Assembly: GCF_900176475.1 (NCBI RefSeq)
Contig: NZ_FWXX01000004.1
Location: 306,417 to 370,416 of the forward strand
Origin: Tropicibacter naphthalenivorans
GTDB taxonomy: Bacteria; Pseudomonadota; Alphaproteobacteria; Rhodobacterales; Rhodobacteraceae
Reading direction: 5' to 3'
DNA length: 64,000 bases
The notes under the pieces are model-generated. The model was not told where the DNA came from. It did not search any database and saw nothing but the letters and a program-made list of their open reading frames with translations. This document shows positions 9,064 through 17,549 of the stretch, one piece after another. Each line of letters opens with the position of its first letter. Position 1 is the first letter of the stretch. The translations under genes and the position numbers were made by a program.

Positions 9064-10379
9064 ATCCGTGCCCCCTCGGCCAGCGCGCCGCGCAGGCGGG
9101 CCAGCTCTAGCTCCGCGCGGGCGGCTTTGTATTTCAACTGAATCTCGGTTTCCAATGCGGCGGCGTAGGTCTCGTACACGCCAACCACGTCCATCACCTG
9201 CCGTTGCCCGCCCTCGTATTGGGCGCGGAACAGGTCGAGGTTCTGCTTGGCCTGTGCGGTGAGCGTGCTCGCCTCGGCGGCTTGGCGGCGGAAGGCCACC
9301 AGACGGTTGCTTTGCGCCTGCACCTGCCGTTCGGCCACTTCGCGGGCCTCGGCCACGCGGCGGGTGGCGCTTTCCTTGGTGGCCTCAATCGCCTCGAATT
9401 CGGCCATGGTGCCCAGCGAGAACAACGAGTCCGTAGTGACCTCAAGACCGCCGCTCAGCCCCCCTGCCCCGACCGCGCCATTGGCCGCCAGACCGGGCAG
9501 GTTCGACGCGCGGGCGATTTTCGCCTCGGCAATGGCTTGCTCGCGCTTGGCGCTGGCGCGGATCACGCCCAGAGGCTCCCCGGCGGAGGTTTCCTTGAGC
9601 CCGCCGATGCCGCGCAGCTCGTCCAGCTTGCGCGCGGACATGGCGTTGAGCTCGGCCATCGCGGTGGTGGTCGCCTCTTGCGCCTCACCGGACCGGGCGC
9701 GCATGGAGGACAGTTTCTGCCGCAACACGTTGAGGTCGGACATGTCGGACACGCCGCCGTTGACGCGCTCCTGCATGACCCATTCGAAGTGCGCCATTTC
9801 CTTGAGCGCGCTGTTCAGGTGGGCCGACAGATCACGGTTTTCCTCGGCGCGGATATACAGCGACAGGGCGTCGTACACGCGCTCGTTGCCGTCCTCGACC
9901 AGCGTGACAGCAGCGATTTCCACGTTGGCCTTGGCCAGATCGCGCTCGGCCTTTTTGCGGCCATTGTCAAAGAGGACCTGGTTGATGACCAGCTCTGCGA
10001 CGAAATCCCCAAGCGAGTTCAAAGAGATACGCGGCCCGATCCGGGGCATCCAGTTGCTCTGGGCGGCTTCGGCGCGCAGTTGGGCGACGCGCAGCTCTGC
10101 CTCGGCGACGCGGGAGTCAGAGGCGATCACGGCGTCAGCCACACGGCTGTAGGGCGTGCCGGACAGAATGACCGAAGGCCGGGTCTGCAAAGCGTGAATG
10201 ATTTCAGAGGCATCGGACGGTTTCGCGACCGCCTTTTGCAGCTTGGGATCTGCCGGGGCCGTGGCTGTGGGCTCTGCGCCCTTAAAGCGCGAGACAACCC
10301 CGTCCCCCATGTCTTTCATACACCCGGGCAGCATCGCCAGAATAGCGATCAGACCCAGGCTCCGCCTGCTCTTGCTCAT
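9060..10379 (-). CDS. TolC-family outer membrane channel, predicted lipoprotein
   Basis: A 439-residue TolC/LapE-like outer membrane factor. The N-terminus ends in a lipobox-like LPGC (Cys about residue 20), so the mature protein is predicted to be lipidated, unlike E. coli TolC but like many OMF proteins. The body is long alpha-helical, with repeated heptad-like A/E/R/L/Q stretches and two homologous halves, as expected for the helical barrel. It lies between the adhesin (83-base gap) and the ABC exporter (4-base overlap) and completes the tripartite channel. Confidence 0.88.
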   Translation of the reverse strand: MSKSRRSLGLIAILAMLPGCMKDMGDGVVSRFKGAEPTATAPADPKLQKAVAKPSDASEIIHALQTRPSVILSGTPYSRVADAVIASDSRVAEAELRVAQLRAEAAQSNWMPRIGPRISLNSLGDFVAELVINQVLFDNGRKKAERDLAKANVEIAAVTLVEDGNERVYDALSLYIRAEENRDLSAHLNSALKEMAHFEWVMQERVNGGVSDMSDLNVLRQKLSSMRARSGEAQEATTTAMAELNAMSARKLDELRGIGGLKETSAGEPLGVIRASAKREQAIAEAKIARASNLPGLAANGAVGAGGLSGGLEVTTDSLFSLGTMAEFEAIEATKESATRRVAEAREVAERQVQAQSNRLVAFRRQAAEASTLTAQAKQNLDLFRAQYEGGQRQVMDVVGVYETYAAALETEIQLKYKAARAELELARLRGALAEGARI

Positions 10380-10426
10380 GGTCGTGCCCCCGCTCTCGGC
10401 GCGATTATGATTATGGTCGGGATCCG

Positions 10427-10445
10427 GGGCGGGTTCAGCCCGCCC
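10427..10445 (-). other. GC-rich hairpin between adhesin and tolC-like gene
   Basis: A perfect 7-base-pair stem (GGGCGGG/CCCGCCC) with a 5-base loop sits in the gap between the adhesin stop and the start of the TolC-like gene. No U tract follows, so it is not a classical terminator. It could stabilise the 3' end of the adhesin message or partly separate expression of adhesin and exporter. Confidence 0.45.
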
Positions 10446-10462
10446 TCCGGACGTAGGTGCCC

Positions 10463-13400
10463 TTAGATGATGCCGGTGTTGGTGTGGATGTCGTCATCCA
10501 CAAGCACCGTGGCATCGCCAAGGGTAAAGACGTTGTAGGTCTCGGTACCGACGGTCTGCGTACCGGTGGCCTGCGCCCCGGTGATCGTGACCGCGTCGTC
10601 GCTGCCACCTTCGATCGTCACCGTGTCGCTGTTGGTGGACAGCGCAAGGATCTGCTCCTCGGTGATGGTCAGACGGCTGTCTTCGGCAAAGTGCAGGTCG
10701 ATCGTCTCGATCTGGAACTGGCCGAGCGCGTCGGCGATGCCGTCGGACATAAGCACCTGGTTCGTGGCCGGATCGTCGGTCACCAGCAAGCTGCCAGAGG
10801 TGTTGCCCGCCGCATCGGTGCTGGCCAGGACAAGGTGCGTGCCATCGGGAACAGAGCCATCCAGCGAGATGTAGGACCGATCCAGGAACGGCACATCAGT
10901 GGTGGTGGCCACGTCCACATCCGTCACGGTCGGGGCCGCGCCAGAGGTGTCGAGTTGCCCCAGATAGACCGTGTCTTCGGTGATCTCGGTGCGGATTTCG
11001 TCCACGCCGGTGCCGTCGCGGCCATAGCCCAGCCAGGTCAACACGTCCGGCGCATCGGTGTCGATGTGCACGGTTTCGTTGATCACGGTGGTGTTGCCCG
11101 CCGGGTCGGTTGCCTCGACCAGCATCGGCGCGTCCAGCGTGCCGGTGGGGATCGCTGCGGGCGGAATGTCCACCGTCCAGCTGCCGTCCGCCTGCACGGT
11201 GGCCACGTGGGCCATACCGCCAAAGGTCACGGTGACATCCGATCCTGCCTCGACGGTGCCGGACAGGGTCACGCCCTGCGCGGCCTCTGCGGCGTTGATC
11301 ACACCGTCACCCGCGAGGGTCGCTGCGTCCGAGGTCAGCTCGTTGACGTAGGTGTCGACGCTGAAGGTCACAGAGGTGGTCGCCGGGTTGCCCGCCGGGT
11401 CGATGGTCTCGATCACGGCCCCAGAGGCGTATTCGCCGCCGTCAATCGCCGGGGCCGGGAAGACCACGGACCATGCGCCAGAGCCGCTGACCGACGCGCC
11501 AATTGTCAAACCTTCGAAGGTGACGTTGACGATCGAGCCGGGCTCGGTCGTGCCGGTCAGGATAAAGCCGTTCGAGGCCTCGGTGGCGTTGATGACGTTG
11601 TCCCCTTCGACCGGATCGCCGCTGGCGGCAAAGTTCACCACTTCGGTGTCGACGTTCACCGCGTCGGTGCGGGTCAGGGTGTTGCCCGCGCTGTCGGTGA
11701 TGGTCGCGCTGATCTGCGCCACGTAGGTGCCGGGCTGGACTTCCGACGCCGCAAAGGGCGCGGTCCAGATCCCGTTGGAGCCGGTCTGCACGGTGTGGGT
11801 CACGCCGCCCATGGTCACGTCCACCAGCTGGCCCGGGGTCGAGGTGCCGGTCAGCACCACGCCGTCCGAGGCTTCTGCCGCGTTGACCACGTCGTCGCCT
11901 TCGACTGGAGCTGCCGAGATGGTCAGCAGGCCTGCGTCGGTGTCGATGCGCACGTTCTGGCTGATGACGTCGGTGTTGCCCGCGGCATCGGTCGAGGTCG
12001 CGGTCAGCGTCACGGTCTGCTCGCCCGAAGGCATCTGCGCCGCGCTGAAGGTCGCGGTCCACGACCCGTCCGCTGCCACGTTGGCTTGGACAGTCTGACC
12101 ACCGAGGTTCAGTACCACAGAGCCGCCCGGCTCGGTCGTGCCGGTCAGGGTCAGGCCGTCCGCGGCCTCTGCCGCGTTGACGATGCCGTCCGCGCCGCCC
12201 GGCGCATCCGAGGTGATCGCAAAATTGCGCACCAGCGTGTCCACGTCGACGGTGCCGGTCGCGGTGGCGGTGTTGCCTGCCGGATCGGTCGCATTGGCGG
12301 TGACGTTGAGCGTGCGCTCGCCCACCGGCAGTTCCGCCGCGCTGAAGTCCACGGTCCACGACCCGTTCGCCGCCACGGTGGCGGTGTGGGTGATGTTGCC
12401 CATGGTCACGGTGACGGTGTTGCCTGGCTCGGTCTGGCCGGTCAGGGTCACGCCGTCCGCGCGCTCTGCGTCGTTGATGATGCCGTCGCCTTCAACGGTG
12501 TCGGTGATCACGGCCACGTTGGCGACCGTATCAATGGCGATGTTGCCCGATGCGGTCGCGGTGTTGCCCGCAAGGTCGGTCGCGGTCGCCGAGAAGGCCA
12601 ACGAAGCTTCGCCCTCGGGGATGACCGAGGCCGGGATGGTCACGGACCACATGCCGGTCGCATCCACGGTGGTGGACAGCTGCTCGCCCGAGACGGTGAC
12701 CACGATCGCGGCCCCCGGCTCTCCGCCGCCGTTCAGGACCACGCCATCGGCGCGCTCTGCGGCGTTGATCACGCCGTCCGCGTCCACGACACCTGCGAGG
12801 ATCATGGTGTTCAGGTCGACGTCGATGGTGCCCGAGGTGCTGGTGGTGTTGCCCGACAGATCGGTCGAGGTCACGTACAGCGTCGAGGTGTAGCCCAGTT
12901 CCGAGTGGCCCGGACCGCCGTCCAGCATCGTCGGAGACAGGGTGATCGACCAAGAGCCATCCGCGCCCACGGTGGTCGTCCAGCTGTTGATGCTGTTGGA
13001 CACTTCGATGGTTGCGCCGGGCTCGCCCGCGCCGGTCACGGCGATCATGCCGTTGTACTCGGACGCGTTGATCACGCCATCCCCCGCCACCAGCGAGGTG
13101 TCGATGGTCACGGTCGCTTCGGTGTCGATGGTAAAGCTGTGCGTCATGGTCGACGCGTTGCCCGCCAGATCGGTCGAGACGATGGTCGCCACGGTGTCAT
13201 AGGTGCCACCCGGCAGCGTGCCGCCCGCAAAGGTCACCGACCACGCGCCGTCACCGCCTGCGGTGAAGGTCTGGGTGACGCCTTCGATGGTGACTTCGAC
13301 CGTCGCGCCGGCCTGCGTGGTGCCGGTCAGCGTGATACCTGCGTCATATTCCGCGCCGGAAATCATGTCATCGCCGGTCAGCGGGCCGTTGTTCATCTCG

Positions 13401-14842
13401 ACCACGTTGACGGTGTCGATCTGCACTTCGGTCGTCAGCGAGGACGCGTTGCCCGCAAGGTCCACGGTGCTGACAGTGATGGACGAGGTGTACTCGCCGC
13501 CCGGGAAGTCCGTCGCGGTTACGCTCAGCTCCCAGGTGCCATCGGCGGCGACCAGAACCTCTTGGGTCAGGTCTTCGAAGGTCACGGTCACAACCGCGCC
13601 CGGCGTCGAGGTGCCGGTGATCATAAAGCCCGCGTCGGCCTCAACTCCGTTGATGACGTTGTCCGGGGTCACCATGTCGATGGTCAGCGGATGCGGGATC
13701 GTGTCGATCTCGATCACGTCGGTGATCACGGTCACGTTGCCAAAGCCGTCAACCACGGTGATCTTGACGTCGGTGGTGTATTCGCCGCCCGGCAGCACCG
13801 TCTCGTCAAAGGTAAAGCTCCAGGTGCCGTCGCCGCCAACGGTGACCGTCTCGGAGTGGCCCTCGACCTCGATGGTCAGGGTGGTGCCCCCCTCGGCGGT
13901 GCCGGAAATGGTCACGCCGCCTTCGTGGCCTTCGGCGTTGAACAGATCGCCCGCGCCGGTGGTACCGTTGTAGATGTCCACAGCCGGAGGCGTGGTGTCG
14001 ATCTCAAAGGACGGGCCATCGAGGTTGGTGATGGTGCCGTTCGGGTCGGTGACGATCACGACCACGTCGTCATAGACGCCGTCATCGGGGAAATCATCGC
14101 CGGTAAAGACCGCTTCCCACGTGCCGTCTTCGCCCGCGATCACGGTGACCTCTTTGTCGCCCACGGTGACCACGATTTCCGAACCGGGGTTGGCGGTGCC
14201 GGTGATGGTCAGCTCGGGGTTGTCCCCGCCACCTACGGCCACGTTCGCGTCGGGGTTATCCACGGTCGGCGCGGTCCATTCGGTGCCGCCATCGCCGCCG
14301 CCACCGCCGAGCGAGCCAATCACGGCCGCCCCTGCGAGACCTGCGCCGACACCCGTCGCGCCAAGGCCGGTTGCCGCGCCCAAAAGGCCGGTTGCCAGCA
14401 TCGAGACTTGCTCTTCTTCGCCGTCGTAAGCGCCCAGCGGCACATCCGCGACCACCTGCGGGTCGTCGACATAGATCAGCTCGTCGGTGGGGCTCCACTT
14501 GCCCCAGGTCTCGGTCGGGCCATACTGGGCGAACAACGCGCCGCTGTCGGTCTCGACAAAGCTGACCTCGTTGAGGATGCCATCGGCGCTGATGAACAGG
14601 CGATTTGCGCCCTCAGCGCCCGTGTCGAAGTAACCTTCGAGCACGATGACCCGGCCATCGGCCAGTGTGATCAGCAGATCATCTGCCGCGCGGTCATAGC
14701 CACGCAGATCCGACTGACGAATATGAAGGGAAATATCGTTCCCGGCACCTGCGTCGATGAGAAAATCCTCATCGCTGCCGCCTACGGAACCACGTTGAAG
14801 CGCACCCGCACGGGTACGGATCACGAAATCGATCGCGCTCAT
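10463..14842 (-). CDS. Giant BapA-type Ig-like repeat adhesin, type I secreted
   Basis: A 1459-residue secreted surface protein. Residues 1-145 resemble the BapA prefix domain (MSAIDFVIRTRAGA..., FLIDAGAGNDISL). A Gly/Ala-rich linker (about 148-186) follows. Then come eleven tandem Ig-like modules of about 100 residues (about 189-1270). Most begin with a (E/A)GDGVINAAEAxDG block, continue GVTLTGTTEPGxxVTVT and VxADGSWTV, and end DxAGNTxxxxxxVxIDT. The last ~170 residues (DLHFAEDSRLTITEEQILALS..., VFTLGDATVLVDDDI) match the C-terminal export region of this adhesin class. No GGxGxD calcium repeats and no cysteine were noticed. The three genes downstream encode its exporter. Expected roles are cell-cell or surface attachment and biofilm. 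Confidence 0.93.
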   Translation of the reverse strand: MSAIDFVIRTRAGALQRGSVGGSDEDFLIDAGAGNDISLHIRQSDLRGYDRAADDLLITLADGRVIVLEGYFDTGAEGANRLFISADGILNEVSFVETDSGALFAQYGPTETWGKWSPTDELIYVDDPQVVADVPLGAYDGEEEQVSMLATGLLGAATGLGATGVGAGLAGAAVIGSLGGGGGDGGTEWTAPTVDNPDANVAVGGGDNPELTITGTANPGSEIVVTVGDKEVTVIAGEDGTWEAVFTGDDFPDDGVYDDVVVIVTDPNGTITNLDGPSFEIDTTPPAVDIYNGTTGAGDLFNAEGHEGGVTISGTAEGGTTLTIEVEGHSETVTVGGDGTWSFTFDETVLPGGEYTTDVKITVVDGFGNVTVITDVIEIDTIPHPLTIDMVTPDNVINGVEADAGFMITGTSTPGAVVTVTFEDLTQEVLVAADGTWELSVTATDFPGGEYTSSITVSTVDLAGNASSLTTEVQIDTVNVVEMNNGPLTGDDMISGAEYDAGITLTGTTQAGATVEVTIEGVTQTFTAGGDGAWSVTFAGGTLPGGTYDTVATIVSTDLAGNASTMTHSFTIDTEATVTIDTSLVAGDGVINASEYNGMIAVTGAGEPGATIEVSNSINSWTTTVGADGSWSITLSPTMLDGGPGHSELGYTSTLYVTSTDLSGNTTSTSGTIDVDLNTMILAGVVDADGVINAAERADGVVLNGGGEPGAAIVVTVSGEQLSTTVDATGMWSVTIPASVIPEGEASLAFSATATDLAGNTATASGNIAIDTVANVAVITDTVEGDGIINDAERADGVTLTGQTEPGNTVTVTMGNITHTATVAANGSWTVDFSAAELPVGERTLNVTANATDPAGNTATATGTVDVDTLVRNFAITSDAPGGADGIVNAAEAADGLTLTGTTEPGGSVVLNLGGQTVQANVAADGSWTATFSAAQMPSGEQTVTLTATSTDAAGNTDVISQNVRIDTDAGLLTISAAPVEGDDVVNAAEASDGVVLTGTSTPGQLVDVTMGGVTHTVQTGSNGIWTAPFAASEVQPGTYVAQISATITDSAGNTLTRTDAVNVDTEVVNFAASGDPVEGDNVINATEASNGFILTGTTEPGSIVNVTFEGLTIGASVSGSGAWSVVFPAPAIDGGEYASGAVIETIDPAGNPATTSVTFSVDTYVNELTSDAATLAGDGVINAAEAAQGVTLSGTVEAGSDVTVTFGGMAHVATVQADGSWTVDIPPAAIPTGTLDAPMLVEATDPAGNTTVINETVHIDTDAPDVLTWLGYGRDGTGVDEIRTEITEDTVYLGQLDTSGAAPTVTDVDVATTTDVPFLDRSYISLDGSVPDGTHLVLASTDAAGNTSGSLLVTDDPATNQVLMSDGIADALGQFQIETIDLHFAEDSRLTITEEQILALSTNSDTVTIEGGSDDAVTITGAQATGTQTVGTETYNVFTLGDATVLVDDDIHTNTGII

Positions 14843-14987
14843 GATAACACCGCTCTACTCTAATCGACGGCCCTGATTTTTATGTGGCCGACTTATTGTT
14901 CTGATTTGTAACTACCGCATTTGCCTTAATTTCGCCAGATAGTTTTTTGTTAACACAGCGATATCCGGGCAAAATTGCGAGGGTCCG

Positions 14988-15013
14988 CACCACATGTTCC
15001 TTAAAATGTGGTG
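14988..15013. promoter_or_regulatory. Perfect 8-bp inverted repeat upstream of the adhesin gene
   Basis: CACCACAT and ATGTGGTG form a perfect inverted repeat separated by 10 bases, centred about 160 bases upstream of the adhesin start. The surrounding 265-base gap is much more AT-rich than its neighbours. It is a candidate operator for the adhesin operon, or less likely an RNA hairpin. The cognate regulator is unknown. Confidence 0.45.
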
Positions 15014-15096
15014 AAAATATGGCTGATGCGCTGTTGCGAAAATGTCGACAGTCGGCCCGATGCGCCGTGTTGACCTGCGATTGATCAACGTAAGGG

Positions 15097-15112
15097 TGTG
15101 ATCTAGATCACT
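15097..15112. promoter_or_regulatory. CRP/FNR-family-like palindrome
   Basis: TGTGATCTAGATCACT fits the TGTGA-N6-TCACA consensus of CRP-type regulators with one end mismatch, and its core GTGATCTAGATCAC is a perfect palindrome. It overlaps the stop codon of the GntR gene and lies about 255 bases upstream of the adhesin start, so it could control the adhesin operon. No regulator of this family is in the window. Confidence 0.45.
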
Positions 15113-15809
15113 TTAAACGTGCGATATAGGTCGCCACAGAGGTGTCGATATAGCCGCGCGATACCTCTGCACGGGTGCCATCCGCCGTCAGGCTGACCCG
15201 CGTCGCCAAGAGCATCTGCACCCCCGGTTTCGGGCCGAACTCCGCCGGGGCCCAGTCCGGGACGGGGGCGATGGACATGCGATCTTCGGCGCTGGTGATC
15301 CACAGGTTCAGCTTTTCGCGGTAGGTCAGATACAAAGAGTCCGACAGATCGCGCACCGTCAGGCTTGGCGCATAAGAGGCGTCCAGCCAGACCTCGTCCA
15401 AGACCGCAGGGATGCCGTTCAGCCGCCGCAACCGCCGGATGCGCCACGCCTGCGCGCTGGCGCCAAAGTCCGGCAGATCGGCGGACTTGGTCACGCGGTC
15501 CAGCGACAGCACGTCGGCAGTGGGCAACCCGCCGCCCTCCAGCAGCTCGACCCGAAAGAACGCATAGACCGATTGGACGTCGGCCTTGGCCCGGATGTAA
15601 TTCCCCGACCCCTGCACCCGCCGCAACAAGCCCTTGTCCGCCAGATCGCCCAGCGCCTTGCGCAACGTGCCCACCGAAATGCCCAATTGCGCGGCATAGT
15701 CCCGTTCCGGCGGCAAGCGCGCCCCATCGGCCAGACGCCCCGCGCCGATCTCGCGGATCAGCATTTCCGAGATCTGAAGGTACAGGGGCAAGGCGTGGCG
15801 GTCGGTCAT
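15108..15809 (-). CDS. GntR-family transcriptional regulator (HutC/UTRA type)
   Basis: A 233-residue repressor-type protein. Residues about 1-70 are a GntR winged helix-turn-helix (LYLQISEMLIREIGAGRLADG, then LPPERDYAAQLGISVGTLRKALGDLADKGLL), and about 85-230 form a UTRA effector-binding domain (RRLRRLNGIPAVLDEVWLDA, LYLTYREKLNLWI). It is divergent from the aldo/keto reductase and flavin reductase genes across a 138-base gap, so it probably regulates those and itself. The effector is unknown; the UTRA fold usually binds small metabolites. Confidence 0.9.
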   Translation of the reverse strand: MTDRHALPLYLQISEMLIREIGAGRLADGARLPPERDYAAQLGISVGTLRKALGDLADKGLLRRVQGSGNYIRAKADVQSVYAFFRVELLEGGGLPTADVLSLDRVTKSADLPDFGASAQAWRIRRLRRLNGIPAVLDEVWLDASYAPSLTVRDLSDSLYLTYREKLNLWITSAEDRMSIAPVPDWAPAEFGPKPGVQMLLATRVSLTADGTRAEVSRGYIDTSVATYIARLK

Positions 15810-15947
15810 CAGGCTTTCGGGCGGCTCTTAGGGGCTTTCGGGATTGCTACAGCATTGATTTTCCAAATGCCGCCCGCGTGCAAGGGGCACTGGACCTGCC
15901 CGCCCATTTCCGCCACACCTTTCCCCAAGCCTCACGCAGGAGCCGCC

Positions 15948-16835
15948 ATGGAACGCGTTGCGATCACGGACAGTCTGGACCTTAGCCGCCTCGTCTACGG
16001 GATGTGGCGGCTGACGAGCGACAAGGACACCTCGCCCGCCTATGTGCGCGCCAAGATCGACGCCTGTCTCGATCAGGGCATCACCACCTTGGATCAAGCG
16101 GACATCTACGGCGGTTACATGGCCGAGGAAGTGTTGGGCGCGGCGCTGACCCCGGCCTTACGCGCGCAGGTTGAGATCGTCACGAAATGCGACATCGTCG
16201 CGCCGGTCGGGCGGCACGCGGACAAGCGGGTGAAACACTATGACACCTCGCGGGCGCATATCCATGCGTCGGTGGATGCCTCCCTGCGGCTGATGGGCAT
16301 TGATCATATCGACCTTTTGCTGATCCACCGACCCGACCCGTTCATGGACCATCTGGAAACCGGCGCGGCGCTGGATGATCTGGTGCGCGCGGGCAAGGTG
16401 CGCGCCGTTGGCGTATCGAACTTTCGCCCCTGGGACTGGGAGCTGCTGCAAGCGGGGATGCAGACGCCGCTGGCCACCAACCAGATCGAGATCAGCCTGC
16501 TGAACAACGCGCCGCTGACCAATGGCGACATCGCCTTTCACCAGCGCCAAGGCCAGCCGGTGATGGCGTGGTCGCCCCTTGGCGGCGGGACGCTGTTTGC
16601 CGAAGCCAACGAGAGCCTGCGCGCCCGCCTTACGCAAATCGGCGCGGATGTCGGCACTGACGCCGCGTCGGTCGCCGTTGCGTGGCTCTTGGCACATCCG
16701 TCGCGTATCCTACCTGTGCTTGGCACCAACAATCTGGACCGGATTCGCCGGATCAGCGATGCTGCCAAGGTCAAACTGGACCGCGAAACGTGGTTCGACC
16801 TTTACACGCTCGCGCTCGGCCAAGAAGTCCCCTAA
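15948..16835 (+). CDS. Aldo/keto reductase (YdhF-like)
   Basis: A 295-residue NADPH-dependent oxidoreductase of the AKR fold. The ATG at 15948 follows an AGGAG-type ribosome site; upstream in-frame sequence overlaps the divergent regulator and is rejected. Catalytic tetrad positions are visible: Asp and Tyr in LDQADIYGGY, Lys in IVTKCD, and His in LLIHRPDPF. AVGVSNF and VAWLLAHPSRILPVLGT are typical barrel segments, the latter near the cofactor site. The physiological carbonyl substrate is not known. The flavin reductase starts 9 bases after the stop, so the two are co-transcribed. Confidence 0.9.
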   Translation: MERVAITDSLDLSRLVYGMWRLTSDKDTSPAYVRAKIDACLDQGITTLDQADIYGGYMAEEVLGAALTPALRAQVEIVTKCDIVAPVGRHADKRVKHYDTSRAHIHASVDASLRLMGIDHIDLLLIHRPDPFMDHLETGAALDDLVRAGKVRAVGVSNFRPWDWELLQAGMQTPLATNQIEISLLNNAPLTNGDIAFHQRQGQPVMAWSPLGGGTLFAEANESLRARLTQIGADVGTDAASVAVAWLLAHPSRILPVLGTNNLDRIRRISDAAKVKLDRETWFDLYTLALGQEVP

Positions 16836-16844
16836 GGAGCCACG

Positions 16845-17351
16845 ATGACCTCGATGCCTCATAGCTTTGACCCGGCCAGCGCCGACCCGCGCGATTTCCG
16901 CACCGCCTTGGGGCGGTTTTGCACCGGCGTGACGGTGGTGACCTGCGACACCGGGACCGGGCCGCTGGGGATCACGGCGAACTCTTTTTCCAGCGTCTCG
17001 CTCGACCCGCCTCTGGTGCTGTGGTCGCCGGCAAAATCGTCCTCGCGCTATCCGTTTTACATTGCGGCGCAGCACTTTGCGATCCACGTGCTGGGCGAAG
17101 AGCAGCGCGACCTGTGCCAAGGTTTCGCCCGCTCAGGCGACATATTTGACACGCTGCCTTGGACCTCTGGCGACGGCAACACCCCCCTGATCGAAGGCTG
17201 CCTGTCCCGGTTCGAATGCCGCCAAGTGGCGTTGCATGATGCCGGTGACCATTCCATCGTGATCGGCGAAGTCACCCGCGTCACCACACGCGAAGGCCGC
17301 CCGCTGGCGTTTCAGGGTGGCGGCTTTGGGGCGTTTTCGCCCTTGGCCTGA
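16845..17351 (+). CDS. Flavin reductase-like domain protein
   Basis: A 168-residue protein of the flavin reductase-like (FMN-binding split barrel) family. The pattern FRTALGRFCTGVTVVT, then GITANSFSSVSLDPPLVLWS (the T-S-NSF-S motif that contacts FMN) and FAIHVLGEEQRDLCQ is characteristic. Such proteins either reduce free flavin for a partner monooxygenase or act as flavin oxidoreductases themselves. No oxygenase lies next to it; the partner gene is the aldo/keto reductase. It ends before a weak hairpin near 17361-17390. Confidence 0.9.
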   Translation: MTSMPHSFDPASADPRDFRTALGRFCTGVTVVTCDTGTGPLGITANSFSSVSLDPPLVLWSPAKSSSRYPFYIAAQHFAIHVLGEEQRDLCQGFARSGDIFDTLPWTSGDGNTPLIEGCLSRFECRQVALHDAGDHSIVIGEVTRVTTREGRPLAFQGGGFGAFSPLA

Positions 17352-17549
17352 CCCTGCGGCGGGGGCGCTCAGAATCGCCGCTCTGAGAGCGGTTTCCGAT
17401 TGCGAGACGCCGCGTTGACGTTGCGGCAACATGTAGGGATGGGCCCAAAGCGCGCCACCAAATAGACGTGGCAATTCCGTCACTTGCCATAGGGCGGCGA
17501 GAGGATCACAATTTAGTCATCTCCGGTCAAATTCCCTTTATGGTTGGTC

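Noticed and set aside
10457..14863. A 1468-codon open frame on the plus strand antisense to the whole adhesin gene
   Set aside because: The minus strand encodes clear Ig-like modules, export signals and an operon with its exporter. The antisense frame is Arg/His/Gly-rich without domains, and stays open because the repeats share a stop-free pattern in that frame.
17361..17390. Possible terminator after the flavin reductase gene
   Set aside because: The CTCAGA/TCTGAG stem is short and has no U tract.
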